Shown here: piece by piece, positions 57,804-64,000 of the stretch
Layout of the letters: each line of letters begins with the position of its first letter
Position numbering within the stretch: the stretch's first letter is position 1
Assembly (NCBI GenBank): GCA_029964075.1
Contig: CM057141.1
Span: 2,914,001 to 2,978,000 of the forward strand
Length of the DNA: 64,000 nucleotides
Reading direction: 5' to 3'
Origin: Patiria pectinifera
Lineage: Eukaryota; Echinodermata; Asteroidea; Valvatida; Asterinidae
Notes under the pieces: generated by a model
What the model saw: the letters and a program-made list of their open reading frames with translations, nothing else
Database searches by the model: none
Told to the model about the DNA's origin: nothing
Position numbers and translations under genes: made by a program

Positions 57804-58394
57804 CTTCCCCAAGAGAACAGAATTATTTTCTGGCAGCTAATAATTTGAAATTGTAAAGCAATATTATTATTCAGTAACTCAACATGGGCAGTTTTTTTTT
57901 TTTTTTTTGGTCGAATGTCTCATTTGAAAGTGAATAACTAGCATTTTAGAAAATGGATCTATTTTTTTTGGATGAAACTTGAAAAAAGCACGGGGGGGGG
58001 GGGAACAACCTTTAAAAAGCCAGGCCCCCCCCAAAAAAATGGTCAGATTTTTTTTAAGATTGTGTGTAAAATGATTGGGTTGTACATGTATGAATACAAA
58101 GAATCTTTCTTTCTAATATTGCCACATTTTTTTTCTTTACAGAATGCAGTGACTTCGTCAAATGAAATTTGTTGCAGGTGAAAAAAAAGTGACAACATTA
58201 AATCAAAGAAAATGTTGAAGATCTCAATTGTGATGGTTTTTCTTACTTCCAAATTAGTCCGTCAGAACGCTTTTGTTTAATAGTTGCCCTTTTTTTTAAG
58301 CTAAACTCAAGAAATATTCACGATCGGTCCTCATTTTTGCCAGATTCAACAACTTCAGTTACATGTACAATAAGATACAGATATACAGTGATAT
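57804..58394. other. No gene recognised
   Basis: T, G and C runs (57892-57908, 57991-58003, 58025) in AT-rich sequence. No credible coding content. Confidence 0.4.
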
Positions 58395-58600
58395 CATGTG
58401 ACAAATCTCTTTTATGAGTTTGTGAGGTTCTGAAAAGAAGGGGGGGGGGCCCTCAACGTTTCGAACAGTATGCTCTGCCTGTCATCAAAAGACTAAAGGG
58501 ATTCCAAAAAGAGATTTGTCACACTGTAAATCTTTATCCTATTGCTACCGCGGTACCTTGACCATGCAAACCTTCAAATCTTTATTCAAGGAATTATTCA
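58395..58600 (+). repeat. Family K element, copy 2
   Basis: GTGACAAATCTCTTTTATGAG, GAGGTTCTGAAAAGAAGGGG and CAACGTTTCG..CAGTATG are followed by the inverted AAAAGAGATTTGTCAC at 58508-58523. So the element has inverted ends around a G9 run. Continues with ACCATGCAAACCTTCAAATC as at 46085. Confidence 0.65.
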
Positions 58601-58925
58601 CGAGATGTCATTCAGATACTAAATTTAATTGTTCCTGTTCTCGGCGTTGTAGGAGACGGGCACCAATATAATCCAGGAAGAGAAAACTCCCTGTCTCTTA
58701 GACTCACTCAGCGAGCGTCATCACAGCCCCTCCCCGCAGGTGTGTTAATATTCCCCAGCTCTCAGCCCCGCTTGTTTAAGACACTAGACATGTCCCCGCT
58801 GATGATGAAAAGACAGGGTGCTCAAGTGTGGACAGCTGGCCAGCTGCAGACCGTGATTATGCCCTAGTAGTCAACAAATCACCTGAAAATAGCATGGCCG
58901 GGTATGCTGGGGCGGGCTTTAATCA
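58601..58925. other. Repeat-poor, balanced; possible conserved element
   Basis: The stretch 58625-58830 has few simple runs and contains GTTAATATTCCCCAGC and CATGTCCCCGCTGATGATG. Its texture is that of a conserved non-coding element, without proof. Confidence 0.3.
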
Positions 58926-58990
58926 GGGCTGCGGGGAGCGTTCTCCCACGGGTAGGCACTGGGAGGCAGGTTCGATCCACCCGCATCACC
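58926..58990 (+). repeat. Possible tRNA-like box B
   Basis: GGTTCGATCC matches the internal RNA polymerase III box B consensus exactly. A possible box A, TGGCCGGGTATG, lies about 80 bases upstream, too far for a tRNA, and the T-arm does not pair well. At most a SINE relic. Confidence 0.2.
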
Positions 58991-59404
58991 TGGCTTTTAG
59001 ATGTGTTTGTCTTTGTTGAGGAATTAAAGTACGGGGCCTGTCTGGTGGTTGACAATTAAATTTGTGGGGAGGGTCCCTCATGTTGCAATATTAACATTAT
59101 TCCACATTACAAACATCGGCAAGTATAAGTAGTTCATATCAGTGCCTGCACATATGGTGTACATGTACAACACGTGCAATGAATACCATGATACAGTGAT
59201 TGTGAAATTTTGTTGGCTGGAAATTCACATTTCTTACACTTGTGTCTATTGCCAATTAAACTATCTGTTGAGTACCTTGATCATCATCAAGACATTTTAA
59301 TAATCACCTTTTATTGCTGTTTTTTTGCACTACAACTCCACATGTACATGTATTTTAACAGAATATGAGAACACACATGGAATATGTACCAGTAGTACAC
59401 AGGT

Positions 59405-59795
59405 AACCCTAACCTTTCCAAACCCTCTAAAATCCTCTTTGCAAAATGGAGGATTTTGCAGGATTGAGGATATGGCAATAATGTGAGGCTGATTTTAGAG
59501 GATGCACTGTGTCAAGGTCTTAGGCCGGATCTTGTGTTGTTTATGCTTAGCAAATACTTGAAATCCTCCCCACTGCCCCCGGATGTCACTGGTTCTACGC
59601 TCAAACATATTGAAAGTGATTGCTGGAGGATTTTGCAGGATTGAGGCGGTGGTCACCCCTCCAAGGACCACATTCAAGAAATAACAGATGATTTTGGAGG
59701 ATTGAGGCTGTATGCAATTTTTAAGGGAGGTACTTGAAAGATTTTGCAGGATTGAGGTTGCATCCTAGCAAAAATGCCTCTAGTTTTAAAATGTG
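59405..59795 (+). mobile_element. Family G element, copy 4
   Basis: Starts CCCTAACCTTTCC, holds four or five GGATTTTGCAGGATTGAGG units and the shared blocks GGATGCACTGTGTCAAGGTC, GGCCGGATCTTGTGTTGTTT and CGGATGTCACTGG, and ends CCTAGCAAAAATGCCTCTAG. It is close to copy 2. Confidence 0.75.
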
Positions 59796-60526
59796 TGCAT
59801 GTGTCAACAATGACACACACACACACGTGCCCACAAACGTGTGTTCACCGTCGATCATGGACATCCTATTGTCCCTCTTTTGTTTGTATTCTAACTTTTT
59901 AGGAAGACTCCCATAGGTTTTGTTCACGACCCCAATCGCAGACGTATGCTGGGAGTCGTGGATGATATTGTTCTCTTTTGTTCTCTGGTATTTTTCGTCC
60001 ACGGTTTGAAAAGATGAACTTGTACACGCATGTGGCCTGGCAGGAACCACATTTTGGGAAAGTTTTCTAAATTTGGAGCAAACTTGTTGGGACTTATGAG
60101 TTACTTGTACTGTTTTTGGCTCACCAAAAACCCTGCATGATAATGCATGGTGCCTGCAACTGGCGGAACAAGTATTCCTGGACCCACAAACGCCAATAGC
60201 CAAGGCATTCAAAACTGAAATGCCACAATACAAATCCTGTCATCCTGTCATTCTTTAAAAAAATGATTTAATTATCCCACAGTGCTTCTTGTAGACTAAA
60301 ACAAAATGTGATACAATACACACAGGCCCGTACGCTGGCAGGGTTCAGGGGCTCGAACAAACTCCCCCGCTCGGTGACGATTTCTGCTCAGAAATAAAAA
60401 AATAACAAATAAAAATTGCCAAAAAAAATATATATTTTTGATGACCTACCCCCCATCATTCTAAAAATCTTGCCTTCAAGTTGTAAACACAAGCAAATTT
60501 GATTCAAAGAGTCAGAAGAAAATGGC
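59796..60526. other. No gene recognised
   Basis: A 170-codon minus-strand frame (59721-60233), the longest in the window, overlaps the end of a family G repeat at its C-terminus and has no domain I recognise. An AC tract is at 59815-59824. Confidence 0.4.
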
Positions 60527-60572
60527 CAGGAAATGCCTCAGATTGCACCACAGAGCATCTAGAATCCAAAAT
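60527..60572 (+). repeat. Family J fragment, copy 2
   Basis: GCCTCAGATTGCACCACAGA and TCTAGAATCCAAAATT as at 48977-49026. Confidence 0.6.
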
Positions 60573-60589
60573 TTGTAGGGGCCCTTAAG

Positions 60590-60835
60590 CCCTTTTTAAC
60601 CCTGCATCGTTTCACACATCGTTTCGCTTGGTTACTACTGTTTTGAACCCTAGTGAGAGTTTCAACATGGGTTGAAAATCTCAACCCTGATCTAGAGCAG
60701 GGTTGAGTTCAACCCAGTGCGAATTCAATCTCAGGGTTGACGCAGGGTTGAAAATTTTCAAGTGTGAAATACCGCATGTTTTTAACCCTGCGTCAACCCC
60801 GAGATTTGTCTGGTGTGAAATGGCCTAATTTAGGG
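60590..60835. mobile_element. AACCCTG-rich hairpin element
   Basis: Many inverted AACCCTG / CAGGGTT words. A perfect 16-bp inverted repeat GGGTTGACGCAGGGTT (60734-60749) pairs with 60784-60799. TTTCACAC and GTGTGAAA mark the outer parts. Likely a MITE that folds into several stems. Confidence 0.65.
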
Positions 60836-62284
60836 GAAAGATTCAGCTCTGGTTGGGATCAGAAAAATCCACAATCTGTGGCTGACCCTTGTTTGTGGTA
60901 TTAATAAGTGTGAGCAGTATGCCTTGTTGACACATCTGAAATCTTACTTGGTTCCACTCATGGTGGATCCATGTTGATTTCAAAAAGGGAAGCATGACAA
61001 TAGTGTGAAAAGGCGTTATGAGATGGCAACTTTGACTTCAGTGTATGCTCCACCATTCTCCACTGATGACTACAGGTCTAACTTCAGACTGGCAATCGTC
61101 ATTCCGCACTGGCCTCTAAAACCTGTTTTTCATGAAATGATAATTGATTTAACTAAACATGGGCCGATGTCTCATTCAAAAGTAGGCCCTAAATGATTTT
61201 TGTATTGCTTGAAAAATAGCAGTTTAGAAAATTAGGGAGTCTATTTTTCGGGAAGAAAACTCAAAAACAGCACAGGAAAGGCAACTTTAACACACGCAGT
61301 AAAAGCCAAATGTAAATGATTGCACATGCAGAGTATTCGCAGATGTGCAATGTGCGGTATTTGCAGATGTACAACACAGCCATACCATGAACTTTTATGA
61401 TTCATGAGCCTTGGAGGCTCCGAGGTTGTAATTAATAACTGTTGCAGACGGCCAATATTAAAAAACGCAGGAATAACCTGAAGCAGTGCCCCCGGTGTGC
61501 CATGGGATCTGCATAACATTAATACAGGCCTCATCAAGATGGGTCAGGTTTACTTGTTGGCCTACAAGGAATCCCCCCTCCGAGCTACAAACCTATCTCA
61601 ATGCAAATGTGTCACTGGCGGGCATCAACTGATACAATTCAGCATGAAATCAGAGCTGTGCACCAGTGTCATTTCTGCGGGGACAGTTATTGTCAGACGG
61701 ATCAATCCTCAGCGGATGATAATCCAATCAGAAACGTGGAGAACCCAAACACAGCTTTGTTTAAGAGTACACACACCACGTCAGACCCGGGCATTGGACG
61801 AGATGTATGATAATGGTCTGGATAGGAAATCAATGCAATTTTCTGGTTTTTTTTCTTCTGGCAACTGAATAAATACCAAACTTTGCAAGACTTGTTTCGA
61901 ACGAAACAAGATTTAAGTGCTGTACAATGCAGATAATGGTACATGGGCTCTATCGGTATATATCTTGGTTTTTGTTTTGTGAGAACTTCTACTTAAGGCA
62001 ATACTGTAAGCAAATCTGTGATGCATTCACATTGCATTCTGTGCGCATGTTACTGGTATACATTAACGCAAAAGAGGACACGGCTGAAAAGTGAAAATTT
62101 ATGAAATCTTCAGAACTACTTGTAGCACAACCTCAAATATGGATAACAAGACCTTTTGAGTGGTGTGCCAGTGAGATGGAATATGGTAAAACATATTTTT
62201 TTAATTTGGTACAAAAAATGTTGTTTTTTTAGGAGGCTAAGTTTGGATTTCCATGTAATAAGATAAAGAATTACGGTAGCACTA
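60836..62284. other. No gene recognised
   Basis: Overlapping frames at 61241-61944 on both strands lack domains. Composition is moderate, and there are no repeat matches. Confidence 0.4.
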
Positions 62285-62355
62285 TGTGACAAATCTCTTT
62301 TATGAGTTTGAGAGGTTCTGAAAAGAAGGGGGGAGGCAACGTTTTGGACAGTATG
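62285..62355 (+). repeat. Family K fragment, copy 3
   Basis: TGTGACAAATCTCTTTTATGAG, GAGGTTCTGAAAAGAAGGGG and CAACGTTTTGGACAGTATGG match 58395-58475 closely. Confidence 0.65.
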
Positions 62356-63539
62356 GATCTAAGGTAGGCATTTTGGCATCTTGTTTTCACATAAACCTAT
62401 TTCGGGGAAGATCAACCTCAGTCATAGCATCTGAATTTGTATTGCACAAACATGTACATAAGTATACATGTATTCTTATTGATAAAGTAACACATCAAGG
62501 TTAACAAATTAACAATTTTGTATTTATAGCCATGCAGATGTACATTGTACGATTCCAAAATGTTCTTGCAGATTTCCATCAATACTAATCAACTTGCATT
62601 CAGTCACGTGCTGAAGGCTTCATACAGTAACCTTACTATAAGCAACAGACGATCAGAGTTTATAAAAACTAAAGCGCTTTAAATTTAAATGCAATAGCTG
62701 GCTCCGTGGACGTGTTAGAACAAATTACATTTCACAATCCACTGAATGGGCGTGAATGTATGACAAGGCCCCTTCCTTGAAATCAATCAACAACAAAAAA
62801 AAAGTTGAGGGACCCTGGACTCCCCGCTCTGTCTTAGGTGTTTGGCCACCTGGGCATAATCTGCACCTAACACTACACTGATGAGTTCAGGCCTAGGGAA
62901 AAATCATTATCTTGCTGGGCAGGATATTCAATAGTGATTGGGGCTGCGGGCACCTGTGCTATAATAACATGAATTACATATCACAAGATAGGCATCCCGA
63001 TTCACACGCCATCATCAGTGGCCAGTGTAGCAAATGAAAGGAGAAGAAGCAGCTGTCCACGTGCGCGGCAAAATTAAGCTTATCTGAAAAATGTAATGCC
63101 CAAGATTTCAACTGTAAGATTGAGAAAAAGACAATTAACAAGCTACAATGTATTTGGGTTTTAAGCTCTGGCAGGAGCCTCTACATGTCACTTGGTGGTC
63201 GGTTGGTCTGTCAGTCGGTTGGTCGGACGTTCCAGCAAATGGGAGTTCTAGGGCACTTGCATTGTTGTCCTTTTATCCCTTTTCTAAAGATTTCACCTGT
63301 GGGGTAACGTTTTTCTAAAGATTTCACTCATGGGGGTACTGTTCCCTTTGAACGAGCAGCTCTGGTGTGTACGATCCGTTGGTCTGTCTGTCTGTCCCCG
63401 AAAATTGACCAAAAATATTTGACCAAAAATAATTGACTAATTGACTAAGCCGTCGTCAGTAAATGCACTCTTGACGAAAATTTTCAAAAATACAGGCTTT
63501 GTCTTGTTCGATGCGCATGCATGTGCGTCTATGCCTGTC
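62356..63539. other. No gene recognised
   Basis: Includes a GGTCGGTTGGTCTGTCAG-type degenerate repeat near 63193-63230 and 63379-63397. Repeat pairs such as TTTTCTAAAGATTTCAC (63282 and 63312) and GACCAAAAATA (63408 and 63421) are local duplications. Confidence 0.4.
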
Positions 63540-63735
63540 GAAACCTGGCGCGAAAGCTAATGCGAACCCAAATTTGTGATGTCTCTGCAAGTATTCGGCG
63601 CTGCAAAATCGCAAAAAAAAGTTGAACACATTTCAACTCCAGTGAATTGCGCAGCACAAGTTTCCTGATGTAAAAACTCACTTCGCAATCGCGTCGAGAA
63701 AAATTCAAATTACCCCCGGTAATAACTGAAGGAGA
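63540..63735. mobile_element. Family L element, copy 2
   Basis: GCGCGAAAGCTAATGCGAAC, CAAATTTGTGATGTC and GTTGAACACATTTCAACTCC match 48400-48580, with the right arm decayed. Confidence 0.65.
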
Positions 63736-64000
63736 GGCGAACTTCAAACAGCCAAATTTTTTCCAGCACGGAATATATTCCGTTGTCTTGTAATTGAGTC
63801 TGTCTCCGGTCTCTCATCGTTCACAGCTCATCAGTTGTCATGTCTTCTCCCCTCGTAAACCAGACACAGAAACGGCTAGTGATACAAAATATTCAATATT
63901 CAGCTATATACCTGTCTCATTTTTTTCTCTCTTGAACAGAGAAAGAAAAAAAGAGAATCCTTCATAGGGTCTGTGGCCAGGGAGATAACCTGTCAAAACA
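63736..64000. other. No gene recognised
   Basis: Ends the window without a recognisable feature. Confidence 0.4.

Noticed and set aside
59721..60233. 170-codon minus-strand open frame, the longest present
   Set aside because: Its C-terminal part overlaps a family G repeat and no domain or splice context is seen; this length is expected by chance in 64 kb.
1..64000. Prokaryotic or viral gene cluster
   Set aside because: No long or closely packed reading frames anywhere; repeat content and splice-like exon structure are those of an animal genome.

Overview
This is eukaryotic nuclear DNA, AT-rich and overwhelmingly non-coding. There is no operon structure, no ribosome-binding-site pattern, no rRNA, no CRISPR array and no long open reading frame. 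The dense mosaic of short DNA transposons, the frequent TACATGTA and AGGCCTAC words and the particular repeat families suggest a marine invertebrate, possibly an echinoderm such as a sea star. The species cannot be fixed from the sequence alone and I hold that placement loosely.

One feature looks like a real host gene. A first coding exon at 36585-36888 on the minus strand has an in-frame upstream stop, a good splice donor and a 101-residue reading frame rich in Ser/Pro and Gly, with a SUMO-type IKTE motif. It reads like the disordered N-terminus of a nuclear regulator, but I cannot name it. Its promoter side is 36.9-37.9 kb. The rest of the gene would lie to the left, so much or all of 1-36584 may be its first intron; I found no convincing second exon.

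Almost everything else I can support is repeats. Family A has about twelve copies, many flanked by TTAA on both sides, with ends starting AGGGAATATACA. Its centre is a large palindrome with arms TTTCCAACGGTG. Family B is a different TTAA-flanked element with the same palindrome arms in its centre. Families C to Q are further miniature inverted-repeat elements, including two hAT-like insertions with 8-bp target duplications (11421-11716 and 17615-17885). A tRNA-derived SINE is split by a small MITE (8457-8706), and a second tRNA-like SINE head lies at 11180-11414. Two decayed non-LTR retrotransposon C-termini lie at 10738-11165 and 53880-54040.

Layout: 1-5.4 kb scattered elements; 5.4-7.2 kb a cluster of nested TTAA elements; 7.2-12.7 kb SINE, LINE and hAT fragments; 12.7-25 kb scattered MITEs and a GAGTAC-rich array at 16.2-16.75 kb; 25.5 kb a perfect inverted repeat around telomere-like repeats; 26-34 kb more A, B, C, E and M elements; 34.4 kb six AGGTCA half-sites in 58 bp; 36.6-37.9 kb the candidate gene start; 38.6-38.8 kb a possible conserved regulatory element; 40-48 kb A copies, a large foldback and a tandem duplication; 48-64 kb families G, H, I, K, L and N and a LINE remnant.

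No cooperating gene system is visible. The most interesting signals are the TTAA elements with a shared palindromic core, their end-to-end junctions, and the nuclear-receptor half-site cluster. Edges of diverged repeats are approximate, and names such as family A are labels for this window only.
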